A DNA stretch of 33,131 nucleotides from Planotetraspora silvatica (lineage in GTDB: Bacteria > Actinomycetota > Actinomycetes > Streptosporangiales > Streptosporangiaceae), in NCBI RefSeq assembly GCF_016863315.1, contig NZ_BOOQ01000066.1:1-33131 (forward strand), in the 5' to 3' direction. Within the stretch, counting starts at the first letter, position 1. Every line of letters starts with the position of its first letter. The translations under genes were made by a program, and so were the position numbers. Shown here piece after piece: positions 1 to 8,191 of the stretch. The notes under the pieces are model-generated. The model was given only the letters and a program-made list of their open reading frames with translations, was not told where the DNA came from and ran no database searches.

Positions 1-1049
1 CATCGTTGCCGGCCCTTTCCGGTTCGGCCCGCGCCTGCTGCGGTACGCAGCTCGCGCGGTGGCGCTGTCGAGGCCCGCTCGATCAGCTTGGTGTCCAGGA
101 TGATGCGCCGGGCAGCATCGTTTGCGTACTGGTTATCGAAGCGGCCCAGCAGTAACCGCATGGCGAGCGCTCCCTGCTCGACCATCGGCCGGTCGATGAC
201 GGTCAGCGGCGGCCGCAGCAACGCGCCCGTATCAAGGTCGTCGAACCCGATTAGACTAATTTCGCCAGGAATGTCCGTACGCAGGTCGTGCAGGGCCTTG
301 AGCGCGCCCAGCGTCATGAGGTTGTTCGCGCTGAAGATGGCGGTAGGCGGTTCGGGCAGCGATAGCAGGGACAAGGCGAGCTGGTAGCCGCTCTCCTCCC
401 GGAAGTCGCCGACCAGATCGTGTTCGGGAGGGATCTCGACGCCCGCGGCGCTGAGGGCCTTCATGAAACCCTCGCGGCGGCACCGTCCGGGTGTGGTGTC
501 CTGGCTTCCGCTGATCGCAGCGATCCGGGTATGGCCGAGGCCGAGCAGGTGCTCGCCTGCCTGTCGCCCGCCTTCGGCGTTGTTGACCAGGACGGCGTCG
601 AAGTGCTCGCCGCCGAGCAGGTCGCGATCGACGAATACCAGTGGGACGCCGGCGTCCCGGACATACATCGGAGTCCGGTCTTGCTCGGTGGCGGGGGCGA
701 GGATGATGCCGTCCACCCGGCGCAGCATCTCCGCGAGCACGGCGTCTTCCCGCTCGCTGCTCTCGTCCGTGTTGGCCAACTGGATGCGGTAGTCGGTGTG
801 GCGGGTGACGGATTCCATCCCCTTGACGACCGCGGCGAAGTAGGGGTTCGTGATATCGGGGACGACCACGCCGATGGTGTGCGTCCGGCCCGACTTCAAG
901 GACTGGGCGGTGATGCTCGGCCAGTAGTCCATCTCATCCACAGCTGCCTGGATCGCCTCCGCCGAGCGCACCCGTTGACCACGCAGGAACCGCGAGACCG
1001 TCGCGGGAGAGACTCCGGCGCGGGCGGCCACATCGTGGATGGTGGCCAC
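1..1049 (-). CDS. LacI-family transcriptional repressor (3' end at window edge)
   Basis: This is a sugar- or metabolite-responsive repressor. The reading frame opens with GTG at 1049, preceded by AGGAGG four bases upstream. The N-terminus is a classic LacI helix-turn-helix (TIHDVAARAGVSPATVSR, residues 3-20) and hinge, followed by a periplasmic-binding-protein-like effector domain (GVVVPDITNPYFAAVVKG near residue 60, VDGIILAP near 115, ISLIGFDD near 275). No stop occurs inside the window. The last two bases on this strand are TG, so a TGA needs only one more base outside, which would give about 349 residues, the normal length for the family. It faces the transporter operon starting at 1689 and is the obvious candidate to control it and itself. 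Effector unknown. Confidence 0.93.
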   Translation of the reverse strand, partial: MATIHDVAARAGVSPATVSRFLRGQRVRSAEAIQAAVDEMDYWPSITAQSLKSGRTHTIGVVVPDITNPYFAAVVKGMESVTRHTDYRIQLANTDESSEREDAVLAEMLRRVDGIILAPATEQDRTPMYVRDAGVPLVFVDRDLLGGEHFDAVLVNNAEGGRQAGEHLLGLGHTRIAAISGSQDTTPGRCRREGFMKALSAAGVEIPPEHDLVGDFREESGYQLALSLLSLPEPPTAIFSANNLMTLGALKALHDLRTDIPGEISLIGFDDLDTGALLRPPLTVIDRPMVEQGALAMRLLLGRFDNQYANDAARRIILDTKLIERASTAPPRELRTAAGAGRTGKGRQR

Positions 1050-1061
1050 AGAACCTCCTCT

Positions 1062-1077
1062 CTGAAACCGTTCTCAG
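1062..1077. promoter_or_regulatory. Putative LacI-type operator overlapping the repressor's own leader
   Basis: The sequence CTGAAACCGTTCTCAG is an imperfect palindrome (6 of 8 positions paired) with the central CG typical of LacI-family operators. It lies 12 bases upstream of the GTG start and partly covers the Shine-Dalgarno side, consistent with autorepression. I found no second clear copy close to the binding-protein gene at 1689. Confidence 0.55.
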
Positions 1078-1688
1078 AGAATGGTTGCAGCATCTACGCA
1101 ACCCGCGTCAACGGAACAGCCCCGACATGTGGCTGATTTGAGACCTTCCAGCTCCCAGCCTCGCTCAGCGTCGAGCAGCCACATCCGGTCATAGGATGAT
1201 TTCTATCTAGAGCGACGATTAGTGAAATCGATGTCAGCTGGGGTTTTCGCACCTCCCGCGAGAGCCGAAGGGTCACGAATTTGTGACGCTGTGTTCAGTT
1301 CTAGCGCCATCCCCTTGACATCCGATCGACATCGCAGCCATCGTCCTACCAGCAACTACGCGGACAATCGTGCCGTTTTCGGTACGGCGTACCTGCCAGA
1401 GGAGTGTCGGGTGATCGGTCCTGAAGGACGGCGCGGACGTTGGCGTCTGTCCAACGCCCGAGGGACACCGATTTCAGGCTGACGCCATCGCGACGGTAGA
1501 TCTCGTCGCCCATCGCCGTGCCCGCCTGGTGGCGGGCTCACTCCCCGTTTCGTGGTTCCGCCCGTAGGCGTCCAAGAACGGTTGCACGCCTCCGGCCGCC
1601 TTGGCCAAGCCAGCGCTTCCCTGTCGGCCGGCGTGAGTCACCCCTCTCCGTCAGGCCGTTTTGCTCACCCCCAAGAAAGGCTCCTTCC
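1078..1688. other. Long divergent intergenic region / leader of the transporter operon
   Basis: About 600 bases without a convincing gene separate the repressor from the transporter operon. It holds a near-perfect palindrome (1272-1287), a consensus TTGACA at 1315-1320 that could be a -35 box (the -10 is poor), and a 7-bp stem with a 4-base loop at about 1528-1545 (GCCCGCC/GGCGGGC). A further GC-rich inverted repeat lies near 1568-1595. I see no TPP, cobalamin or purine riboswitch core. The transcript leader could be long and structured, but its function is not assignable by eye. Confidence 0.4.
1272..1287. promoter_or_regulatory. Palindromic candidate regulator-binding site
   Basis: GTCACGAATTTGTGAC pairs at 14 of 16 positions. 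It sits about 30 bases upstream of a TTGACA box and about 400 bases upstream of the transporter operon. The arms resemble GntR-type GT-N-AC sites more than LacI sites. The cognate regulator is unknown. Confidence 0.35.
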
Positions 1689-2726
1689 ATGCCTGCGTCC
1701 CTTTCTCGTCGCGCCTTCCTTTCCGGCGTCGGAGGCGTGTCGCTTCTCGCCGCCGGTACGGCGCTGAGCGCCTGCTCCTCCTCCACCACCTCCGCTTCCG
1801 GCCCGGCCAAGGCGAACTTCCAGCTCGGATGGGTGGCCAATGTCGAGAACATGGGCCTGTTCATGGCGGACCACGCCGGCTACTTCCGCAACGAGGGGCT
1901 CGACGTCACGCTGACACCGGGTGGCCCGTCCGTCGTCGTCGAACCGCTCGTGGTCAGTGGCAAGGCGCTGGTCGGGCTCGACTCCGTCGACACCATCGCC
2001 AAAGCACGTAACGAGGGTGCCGCTCTCAAGATCGTCGCCGCGACCATGCAGACCAATCCGACGGCGATCATGTCCCTCGCCTCGGCTCCCGTACGGACGC
2101 TGAAGGACCTGGTCGGCAAGCGACTCGGCGTCCAGCAGAGCGGCGTGGAGATCGTGAACACCGTGTTCAAGGCGAATGGCATCGATCCTGCCAGCGTGAC
2201 CATCGTGCCGATGCAGTTCGACCCGTCACCCCTGGTGGCCGGGGACTGCGACGCGTTCATGTCGCTGCTGGTGAACCAGCCGATCCAGCTGGACCTCCAG
2301 GGTGTGAAGACCACGACGTTCACGCTCGCCGAGTACGGCTACAACGTCTGGGCGGACGTGCTGCTCGTCCGTGAGCAGACGCTCGCGGACAAGGACAAGC
2401 GCGAGTTGATCGTCAAGATCGTCCGGGCCTCGGTACGCGGCTGGCAGGACGCGCTGAGCGACACCGACGCCGCAGCCAAGATCGTCGTGGAGAAGTACGG
2501 CAAGAGCCTCAATCTCGATCTGAAGGCGCAGCAGAAGACCGCTGCGGCGTTCCGGTCCGTCATCGAGGCCGGAGACGCCACGTCGAACGGTCTGCTCACG
2601 ATGAGCGACCAGGGGATCGCGGCCAACATCGCCACGCTGAACTCGATCGGTATCAAGGCGACCGCCGGTGAGCTGTTCGACACAAGCGTCCTCAGCGACG
2701 TCTACGCGGGCAAGACCCGCCTCTGA
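1689..2726 (+). CDS. ABC transporter substrate-binding lipoprotein, NMT1/THI5-like (SsuA/ThiY type)
   Basis: This is the extracytoplasmic ligand-binding component of an ABC importer. The start ATG at 1689 is chosen because it directly precedes a Tat signal (SRRAFLSG, twin arginines at residues 7-8), a hydrophobic stretch and a lipobox ALSAC with lipidated Cys29, and because AAAGG lies upstream. The mature part begins with the NMT1/THI5 pattern (LGWVANVENMGLFMADHAGYF), then GLDV and GGPSV. Length is 345 residues, normal for the family. Relatives bind sulfonates, nitrate, taurine or thiamine-precursor pyrimidines. The downstream ATPase, permease and deaminase make a nitrogenous heterocycle plausible, but this is inference. 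It is the first gene of the operon. Confidence 0.9.
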   Translation: MPASLSRRAFLSGVGGVSLLAAGTALSACSSSTTSASGPAKANFQLGWVANVENMGLFMADHAGYFRNEGLDVTLTPGGPSVVVEPLVVSGKALVGLDSVDTIAKARNEGAALKIVAATMQTNPTAIMSLASAPVRTLKDLVGKRLGVQQSGVEIVNTVFKANGIDPASVTIVPMQFDPSPLVAGDCDAFMSLLVNQPIQLDLQGVKTTTFTLAEYGYNVWADVLLVREQTLADKDKRELIVKIVRASVRGWQDALSDTDAAAKIVVEKYGKSLNLDLKAQQKTAAAFRSVIEAGDATSNGLLTMSDQGIAANIATLNSIGIKATAGELFDTSVLSDVYAGKTRL

Positions 2727-2770
2727 CGTCTCCCTTCTCGTTGCCCTCATACCAACAGGAGCCCACCCCA

Positions 2771-3352
2771 GTGCCTGTCCCGCACACCGAAGATCCTTGG
2801 ACACACGTCAACAGCGTGCGGGGATTCCCCGCCGACGAGTTGATCTCCACCCTCCAGAAGTCGATACGCCGCGGCCTGCTGGAGAACGCCCTGCTCGTCG
2901 CTCGTGAGATGTACGAGAGCAGCGACGAGCTGGAGGAGGTGATGTGGTCACGCCTCCTCGTCATGTCATGCGAGGACACCGGATCCGGCACGTTCACCGA
3001 ACCCGTGGTCCTCGATTCCCTCTATCGCATGCACCAGCACCTCCCCCGAGGCACCGGCGACAGGTGGCTGTTCGCGGTACACGCCGTACGGTTCCTGGTC
3101 AGCCGTACGAAGGACCGCACGACCGACGAACTGGCGCTGTGGACCATCAACATGCTGGGCAGCGGGGAACGCCTCCCCGAGATCCCCGACTACGCCCTCG
3201 ACATGCACACCCGCCGCGGGCAGGAGCTGGGCCGCGACATCTCGCACTTCCTGAGGGAAGGATCGAAGGTGGAGAACGAGCTCCCCGGCCGCGACACCTC
3301 CTACCGTGACCAGTTGCTCGCCCTCCTGGCGGCGGGAAAGTGGGACGCGTGA
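2771..3352 (+). CDS. Stand-alone protein resembling the C-terminal region of RarA/MgsA
   Basis: The protein is 193 residues from a GTG at 2771 that has CAGGAG nine bases upstream; an earlier in-frame start at 2741 lacks this. The pattern follows the RarA/MgsA C-terminal helical region: [13 protein letters not shown] (compare DLISALHKSVRG), [12 protein letters not shown] (compare RRCLAIASEDVG), a central helical stretch, then [19 protein letters not shown] (compare VPVHLRNAPTKLMKEMG). No Walker A, Walker B or AAA+ module is present, so it is not an ATPase. It lies between binding protein and ATPase genes, and its stop overlaps the ATPase GTG start, so it is translationally coupled to a transporter. 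The similarity is from memory of the family, not a database search. Function unknown; a regulatory or enzymatic helical protein are both possible. Confidence 0.6.
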   Translation: MPVPHTEDPWTHVNSVRGFPADELISTLQKSIRRGLLENALLVAREMYESSDELEEVMWSRLLVMSCEDTGSGTFTEPVVLDSLYRMHQHLPRGTGDRWLFAVHAVRFLVSRTKDRTTDELALWTINMLGSGERLPEIPDYALDMHTRRGQELGRDISHFLREGSKVENELPGRDTSYRDQLLALLAAGKWDA

Positions 3353-4215
3353 CCGCCCGCCCGGACGCGGCCCCTCCGCACGCCGCCGACCCACCGAGCA
3401 CCGTAGGCCTGGCCGCGACCGCGCTCAGCAGGACCTTCAACGTAGGGGCGGCCGAAGTCGCCACGCTTCACGACATCGACCTGCACACGAGACGCGGCGA
3501 GTTCACCGCGTTGCTGGGTCCTTCCGGATGCGGCAAGTCCACCCTGCTGCGGATCTTCGCCGGCTTGGAGCGGCCGTCTTCCGGCGCCGCGCACGTCCAC
3601 GGCCGCTCCCCCGACGACCTGCGGCGTGAGCATCGCATCGGGGTGGCCTTCCAGGACGCCGCCCTGCTGCCATGGCGCAGCGTCGAGGCCAACATCGCAC
3701 TGCCCTTCGAGGTGGCGGGCCGACCGGTGAGCCGGACGGCGGTGGCGGACCTGGTGCGCCTCACCGGACTCACCGGCTTCGAAAAGGCCCGACCCGCCCA
3801 GCTGTCCGGGGGCATGCGCCAGCGAGTGGCGCTCGCGCGGACCCTCGCCGGCGAGCCGGAGGTCATGCTGCTGGACGAACCGTTCGGCGCATTGGATGAG
3901 ATGACCCGCCAGCGGCTCAACCTGGAACTGCAGCGGATCTGGCTGGAACGTGGGACGACGACCCTCCTGGTCACTCACTCCATCAGCGAGGCGGTGTTCC
4001 TTGCCGACACCGTGGTGGTGATGGGCGCCCGTCCGGGACGGATCATCGACGCTGTACGGATCGACCTGCCACGACCACGCGATGTCGGAGTTACACGTTC
4101 AGCCGAGTTCCATGCGCTCTGCGACACCCTCAGCGAGATGCTCTTCGGACAGGGCGGCGGCGGTGAGGGCGAGGGTGACTCCAGCCAGGTCGGCTCATCC
4201 GAGGACTTGACATGA
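3349..4215 (+). CDS. ABC transporter ATP-binding protein, SsuB/TauB type
   Basis: This subunit hydrolyses ATP to drive the importer from the cytoplasmic side. All motifs are present in order: Walker [10 protein letters not shown] (about residues 56-64), Q-loop FQDAALLPW, signature LSGGMRQR (about 150), Walker B VMLLDEP with [11 protein letters not shown] (about 172) and H-loop VTHS (about 208). The EPFGALD-MTR wording is characteristic of nitrate/sulfonate/taurine-type ATPases. The length, 288 residues, is normal for the subfamily. The start chosen is the GTG that overlaps the previous stop (GTGA); another GTG three codons upstream is possible. It overlaps the permease by four bases (ATGA). 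Confidence 0.93.
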   Translation: MTARPDAAPPHAADPPSTVGLAATALSRTFNVGAAEVATLHDIDLHTRRGEFTALLGPSGCGKSTLLRIFAGLERPSSGAAHVHGRSPDDLRREHRIGVAFQDAALLPWRSVEANIALPFEVAGRPVSRTAVADLVRLTGLTGFEKARPAQLSGGMRQRVALARTLAGEPEVMLLDEPFGALDEMTRQRLNLELQRIWLERGTTTLLVTHSISEAVFLADTVVVMGARPGRIIDAVRIDLPRPRDVGVTRSAEFHALCDTLSEMLFGQGGGGEGEGDSSQVGSSEDLT

Positions 4216-5831
4216 ACCCATTCGTGGCGAGCCGGCGAGCCCCGATCGTGGCCCGCAGCGGTGTCCGGTCGTCGGTGGCCGTGGCATTCGGCGTGGTGGG
4301 CCTGCTCTTGATCTGGGCCATACTCGCGCAGATCTTCGCAGGCCTACGGGTCATCCCCCAGCCATGGGCAGTACTGCAGGCGATGTGGGACGACCGGAAC
4401 ATCTACTCCGGCAACATCTCCACCACGCTGTCCGAGGGTGCCATCGGATTCTTCTGGGGCAACGTTCTCGCCGTCGCGCTGGCCGGCGTCTTCGTCCAGG
4501 TCCCGGCCGTGGAGCGGCTGCTGCTGCGCATCGCCGTCGCGAGCTACTGCGTGCCGCTCGTCGCGATCGCGCCCATCCTCGTCGTCGTCCTGCCCGGCGA
4601 CGTCCCCAAGGAGGCACTCGCCGGGCTGTCGGTCTTCTTCACCACCTTGACGGCCGCCGTGCTCGGGTTGCGCTCCGCCGATCGCAGCGCGCTGGACCTC
4701 ATCCACTCCCTTGGCGGGGGCTCCTTCTTCATCCTGCGCAAGCTTCGCCTCCTTTACGCGCTGCCCAGCCTGTTCGCAGGACTCAAGATCGCTGCGCCTG
4801 CGGCACTGCTCGGCGCGATCATCGGAGAGTACCTGGGCTCCAGCAGCGGACTCGGCGTGATGCTGGTGCAGGCGCAATCGTCGTTCCAGGTGGCACGCAC
4901 CTGGGCGGTGGCACTCGTCATCTCGGCCCTGGCGGGCCTGGGCTACGCACTGGTCGCGATCATCGCTCGATGGCTCACCCCCTGGGCCGGCCGGGATGTG
5001 AGTGTGGGGGCGGGCGCGGTGGCATCCGGGGCAGCCGGCGACGGACGGGTGCGATCCCTGCTCGTCGGCGCGGTCGGACTGGCCGGCTCGATCCTCCTGA
5101 TCGTGGTCGGCTGGTATGCGGTCATCCGGGGTTTCGCCCTCGACCCGTACTTCGCGAAGACGCCGGCGGATGTCGCGACCTATTTGTTCGCCGGCGACGA
5201 CGCGGCGGATCATCGGCAACGTCTGCTGGCCGCCTTGGGCACGACGCTGCTTGACGCGGGTGTCGGCTATGTCGTGGGGCTGATCGCCGCAACGCTCGGC
5301 GCCGCAGTCCTGGTGGCGTTCCGTCGCGTCGAACAGATCGTCCTGCCGCTCGCCATCGTGCTGAGGTCCATCCCCCTGTTGGCCCTGACCCCCCTGCTCG
5401 CCCTCGTCTTCGGACGCGGACTACTGGGCGTCACCATCGTCGTCGCCGTGGTCACCTTCTTCGCCACCCTCGTAACGGTCAGCCAGGGACTGCGGGCGGC
5501 CCCCGTCCTCGCCTGTGAGGTCATCACGTCGCTGGGCGGCGGGCAGTTGACGGTCACGAGGAAAGTACGGCTGCTCTACGCGCTTCCCTCGCTGTTCGCG
5601 TCCGCGCGGATCGCGATCCCCGGCGCCATCGCCGGCGCCACTCTCGCGGAGTGGCTCGCCAGCGGCAAAGGACTGGGCAGCCTACTGGTCTCGGACTACA
5701 CCGCCTCCCGCTTCGCGGGGCTCTGGTCCGGATCGGTGGTGATCGTCGTCGTATCGGTGGCCCTATACGGACTCGTCACCGCTCTGGAACGTCCGGTTGT
5801 CGCGCGTTATGCGCCACAACGAGTGGAGTGA
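4212..5831 (+). CDS. ABC transporter permease, tandem duplicated (two fused BPD_transp_1 units)
   Basis: This membrane channel subunit is 539 residues, twice the usual 250-280 of SsuC/TauC permeases. Two homologous halves are visible. The first carries [20 protein letters not shown] followed by [19 protein letters not shown] and [11 protein letters not shown]. The second repeats this as [39 protein letters not shown] and [11 protein letters not shown]. Each half holds about six hydrophobic segments and an EAA-type ATPase-contact loop. A single polypeptide therefore probably forms the whole pore, pairing with two copies of the one ATPase. The ATG overlaps the ATPase stop. Confidence 0.92.
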   Translation: MNPFVASRRAPIVARSGVRSSVAVAFGVVGLLLIWAILAQIFAGLRVIPQPWAVLQAMWDDRNIYSGNISTTLSEGAIGFFWGNVLAVALAGVFVQVPAVERLLLRIAVASYCVPLVAIAPILVVVLPGDVPKEALAGLSVFFTTLTAAVLGLRSADRSALDLIHSLGGGSFFILRKLRLLYALPSLFAGLKIAAPAALLGAIIGEYLGSSSGLGVMLVQAQSSFQVARTWAVALVISALAGLGYALVAIIARWLTPWAGRDVSVGAGAVASGAAGDGRVRSLLVGAVGLAGSILLIVVGWYAVIRGFALDPYFAKTPADVATYLFAGDDAADHRQRLLAALGTTLLDAGVGYVVGLIAATLGAAVLVAFRRVEQIVLPLAIVLRSIPLLALTPLLALVFGRGLLGVTIVVAVVTFFATLVTVSQGLRAAPVLACEVITSLGGGQLTVTRKVRLLYALPSLFASARIAIPGAIAGATLAEWLASGKGLGSLLVSDYTASRFAGLWSGSVVIVVVSVALYGLVTALERPVVARYAPQRVE

Positions 5832-5976
5832 GGACCGAGCCATCGTCGAGGTCCAGAAGCCCGAGAACCTGCCGCTCGACCCCAAGATCGAAGTTAACAT
5901 CCCCGCCGACCGCAGCTCCGTGGCCTACCACGATGGCCTGCGCGACCTCGGCCTCAGCCACTTCTCCACCGCCTGA
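5809..5976 (+). CDS. Small ORF (55 aa) between permease and deaminase, unknown
   Basis: The frame begins with ATG at 5809 inside the last codons of the permease gene and ends with TGA at 5976, twelve bases before the deaminase ATG. The peptide is soluble and acidic at its start ([19 protein letters not shown]) and ends DGLRDLGLSHFSTA. Codon third positions are almost all G or C, as in the neighbouring real genes, which supports coding. No clear Shine-Dalgarno sequence precedes the ATG, so translation would rely on coupling. It could be a genuine small operon protein or the C-terminal stub of a deleted gene. I do not recognise the family. Confidence 0.5.
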   Translation: MRHNEWSEDRAIVEVQKPENLPLDPKIEVNIPADRSSVAYHDGLRDLGLSHFSTA

Positions 5977-5987
5977 CTTCGGGAGCC

Positions 5988-6593
5988 ATGATGGACACCG
6001 CAACCCTTGCCACCGCCTTCGGCGCACGTCTCCCCCGCTGGGTCACCGCCGAGCTCGGCGGTGTCCCGGAGATCCTCCCGACCGACGACGACCGCATCCG
6101 CCTGACCAATCGGCTCGCCGATCGCAACCACCGCGAGGGGACCGGCGGCCCCTTCGCCGCCCTGGTCGTGGAGTCCGCCACCGGACGCCTGATCTCAGCC
6201 GGTGTCAACGTCGTCCTGGCCTCCGATTTGTCGTCGACCCACGCCGAGGTCACCGCGCTGTCCCTCGCCCAGACCCGGCTCGGTGCGTGGGATCTGGGTG
6301 GCCCGGGTCTGCCCGACCTGGAGCTCGTCGTCAACTGGCGGCCCTGCGTCATGTGCTACGGAGCCACCATGTGGTCCGGCGTCCGCCGTCTGCTCATCGC
6401 GGGCGACGGCCCGGAGCTGGAGAAGCTGACGGGCTTCGACGAGGGCCCGATGGTCGCCGACTGGGCCCCCCAGTTCGCCGCCCGCGGCATCGAGGTCGTC
6501 CTCAGCCCGCTGCGCGAGGAAGCCATCGAGGTGTTCCGCGCTTACGGGGAACGCGACGACGTCGTCGTCTACAACGCCCGCGGCACCGCTTAG
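5988..6593 (+). CDS. Cytidine/deoxycytidylate-deaminase-fold nucleoside or base deaminase
   Basis: This is a zinc-dependent hydrolytic deaminase of the CDA superfamily. The zinc ligands and catalytic glutamate are visible: HAEVTAL (His and Glu, about residue 85) and PCVMCYGA (two Cys, about residue 119). The 201-residue length is longer than the 150-160 of guanine or tRNA-adenosine deaminases because of a roughly 40-residue N-terminal extension and a C-terminal tail. It is the last gene of the transporter operon, so it probably deaminates the imported compound, for example a pyrimidine or purine-like base. Its stop codon TAG is immediately followed by the decayed IS630 sequence. The exact substrate cannot be read from sequence. 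Confidence 0.87.
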   Translation: MMDTATLATAFGARLPRWVTAELGGVPEILPTDDDRIRLTNRLADRNHREGTGGPFAALVVESATGRLISAGVNVVLASDLSSTHAEVTALSLAQTRLGAWDLGGPGLPDLELVVNWRPCVMCYGATMWSGVRRLLIAGDGPELEKLTGFDEGPMVADWAPQFAARGIEVVLSPLREEAIEVFRAYGERDDVVVYNARGTA

Positions 6594-6654
6594 TGGTCGG
6601 ATCTCGAAGTCCTTCGGGGGTTCATCAGGTGGTCAGGGCGGCAGAGGATTCTTC

Positions 6655-7198
6655 TTATCGGTCGGCGGGTGTGTGTCGGTTGAGTCTGGCCAGCAGATCG
6701 TCCAGGTCGGAGGTGGTGAACTTCCACTGGAACGGCTGTGCAGTGGCGTTGTAGCGGTCTTCGAATGCTTGGAGCCGGTCCCGGACCTGGGTCAGGTCCG
6801 TGAAGTCGTTGGGTGTGACGACCTTGCGCTGGACGATCGAGAAGAAGATCTCGATCTGGTTCGTCCAGGAGGCGTGAACTGGGGTATGGACCATGGCCGC
6901 GTTTGGAAACGCTGTGATGAGACAGTCGATGGCCTTCTTCCCCCGGTGGGAGGAGCCGTTTCCTTCCCCCGGTGGGAGGAGCCGTTGTCGACGATCCAGA
7001 AGACGCGTCTGGCGCTCGCGTAGGGCTCGGTGGCGTCTGCGCGGCTATCCGGGCGTTGGAGCGCCCTCGGGACGCCAGCAGCACGATGGTCGCCCGCTGC
7101 CGAGCCGGATGCGGGGTCTTGTGACCGTAGGCCATCTTCTTCAGCCGGTGGCGCTGCGAGGCGGTCAGCACGACGGCCACGGCGGGGGTGACAGGCAT
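6655..7198 (-). pseudogene. Decayed IS630-family transposase
   Basis: The N-terminal frame (from ATG at 7198: MPVTPAVAVVLTASQR, then RATIVLLASRGRSNARIA) carries the family's helix-turn-helix start. It then jumps near 7035 to TEPYASARRVFWIVDNGSSH, so the central part with the first catalytic Asp and surroundings, roughly half the gene, is deleted. A 26-bp tandem duplication (6935-6986) shifts the frame just after the DNGSSHRGK catalytic segment. The remaining C-terminus (HTPVHASWTNQIEIFF ... QPFQWKF) is intact to the stop at 6655. A full gene would be about 1,050 bp. It cannot make an active transposase. The remnant starts essentially at the deaminase stop TAG; IS630 elements target TA, so the TA there may be the original target. 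Confidence 0.88.
6935..6986. repeat. 26-bp tandem duplication inside the IS630 remnant
   Basis: Two adjacent 26-bp units (6935-6960 and 6961-6986) share TTCCCCCGGTGGGAGGAGCC and differ at one base. Because 26 is not a multiple of three, the duplication breaks the transposase frame. It probably arose by replication slippage. Confidence 0.9.
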
Positions 7199-7303
7199 GA
7201 GGGGAGGGCGGCCGTTCTTCTGGGGACGTGGGTCTGGCCTGTTGCAGATGCCACCGACCGGTGGGTTCGGGTTCGGTCGCCGCCGGTTGTCGGTGAGGGC
7301 GTT

Positions 7304-7732
7304 TCAGGTTTCGGGATGGGCCAGGCGGCCGAGCAGGGCTACCGCGTCGTCGAGGGGCACCGGCTGGAAGAACCGCACGTCGGCACGCTCAACGGCGGCA
7401 ATCGCGCGTGGGGCCAGGTCGGCGCCGGTGTCGGTGACGCGCAGTCGTTTGGCGCGGGTGTCGGCCGGGTCGACTTCACGCTCGATGAGTCCCTTGTGTT
7501 CCAGGGTGCGTAGGACCTGGGAGGTCATCTTGACGTCGGTGCCGGCTTGGCGGGCGAGGGCCAGCTGATTGGGATGCTCGTCCTGGGTGTTGAGCCACCA
7601 GGCGCAGGCGAGCAGTACGAACTGCACGTGGGTGAGACCGAGCGGGGCCAGGGCTGTGGCGATGTCGCGCTGCCAGCGCAGGGTGGCATGCCAGAGCAGG
7701 AATCCGGGACTGTCGCCGGGGCTGAGGGGCAT
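7304..7732 (-). CDS. MarR-family transcriptional regulator
   Basis: This is a winged-helix repressor of 142 residues, the usual MarR length. The central region reads LGLTHVQFVLLACAWWL, LARQAGTDVKMTSQVLRTLEHKG (recognition helix, about residues 60-80) and the wing IEREVDPADTRAKRLRVT with the conserved DxRxK/R. The ATG at 7732 shares one base with the stop of the SRPBCC gene upstream (TGATG), so the two are translationally coupled. An upstream in-frame start at 7777 would lie inside the SRPBCC gene and is less likely. It probably represses its own operon through the inverted repeat at 8164-8191. Ligand unknown. Confidence 0.9.
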   Translation of the reverse strand: MPLSPGDSPGFLLWHATLRWQRDIATALAPLGLTHVQFVLLACAWWLNTQDEHPNQLALARQAGTDVKMTSQVLRTLEHKGLIEREVDPADTRAKRLRVTDTGADLAPRAIAAVERADVRFFQPVPLDDAVALLGRLAHPET

Positions 7733-8148
7733 CAGCCCAGAGCCAGTTCGGCCAGCGAAGCCATCGTGTCGGGCCAATCGGCGGTGATGCCCGGGCCGAT
7801 CTGCGGGCCGACCTCGTCGGCGCCGGTACCGGTGATCTCCATCCGGTACACCACCCGGATCCGGTCCTGGTCGATCCGGTCGATCCGGTGGATGGTCCGC
7901 AGCAGCAGGTCATCGAAGCGCGCCTCGTCGACGAATAGTTCATCTTCGACCGCCTCAGCGATGCGCAGCAGTACCGGGTCGTCCCCCGGCGGCGTCATCG
8001 TGATCTGCGTGCCAGCCGAGAACGGGCCACTGATTTCGATCTTCTTGATCTCGGCATTCCAGACGCCCCAGTTCTCAACGTCCGCCCAGAGCCGCCAGAT
8101 CGCCTCGGGGGTAGCGCTGGTCTCGATGCTGTGCTCGTACTCCCACAT
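7732..8148 (-). CDS. SRPBCC (polyketide cyclase/START-like) family protein
   Basis: The 138-residue protein matches the Bet v1-like fold family, with a hydrophobic ligand cavity. It opens MWEYEHSIETSATPEAIWRL with the typical alternating strand and WADVENWGVWNAEIKKIE motif, followed by GPFSAGTQITMTPPGDDP and VVYRMEITGTGADEVGPQIG. GGAGACC stands before the ATG. It is the first gene of a two-gene operon with marR. Relatives include stress-response, polyketide-processing and lipid-binding proteins; no catalytic residue allows a more precise call. Confidence 0.85.
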   Translation of the reverse strand: MWEYEHSIETSATPEAIWRLWADVENWGVWNAEIKKIEISGPFSAGTQITMTPPGDDPVLLRIAEAVEDELFVDEARFDDLLLRTIHRIDRIDQDRIRVVYRMEITGTGADEVGPQIGPGITADWPDTMASLAELALG

Positions 8149-8163
8149 GAGTGGTCTCCTCGA

Positions 8164-8191
8164 GTAGATAATCTCTCCATAGATTATCTAC
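8164..8191. promoter_or_regulatory. Perfect inverted-repeat operator, probable MarR site
   Basis: The arms GTAGATAATCT (8164-8174) and AGATTATCTAC (8181-8191) are perfectly complementary around a six-base spacer. The site is 15 bases upstream of the SRPBCC ATG, in an unusually AT-rich island. A further half-site TTATCTGTC lies at 8199-8207. The size and position fit MarR autorepression. Confidence 0.75.

Noticed and set aside
420-1136. Long forward open frame (238 aa) across the LacI gene.
   Set aside because: It is antisense to a clear LacI repressor; the composition is an artefact of GC-rich codons and no family pattern is seen.
2965-3470. Antisense open frames over the RarA-C-like gene.
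   Set aside because: The forward gene has a ribosome site, coupling to the ATPase and a family-like pattern; the antisense frames have none of these.
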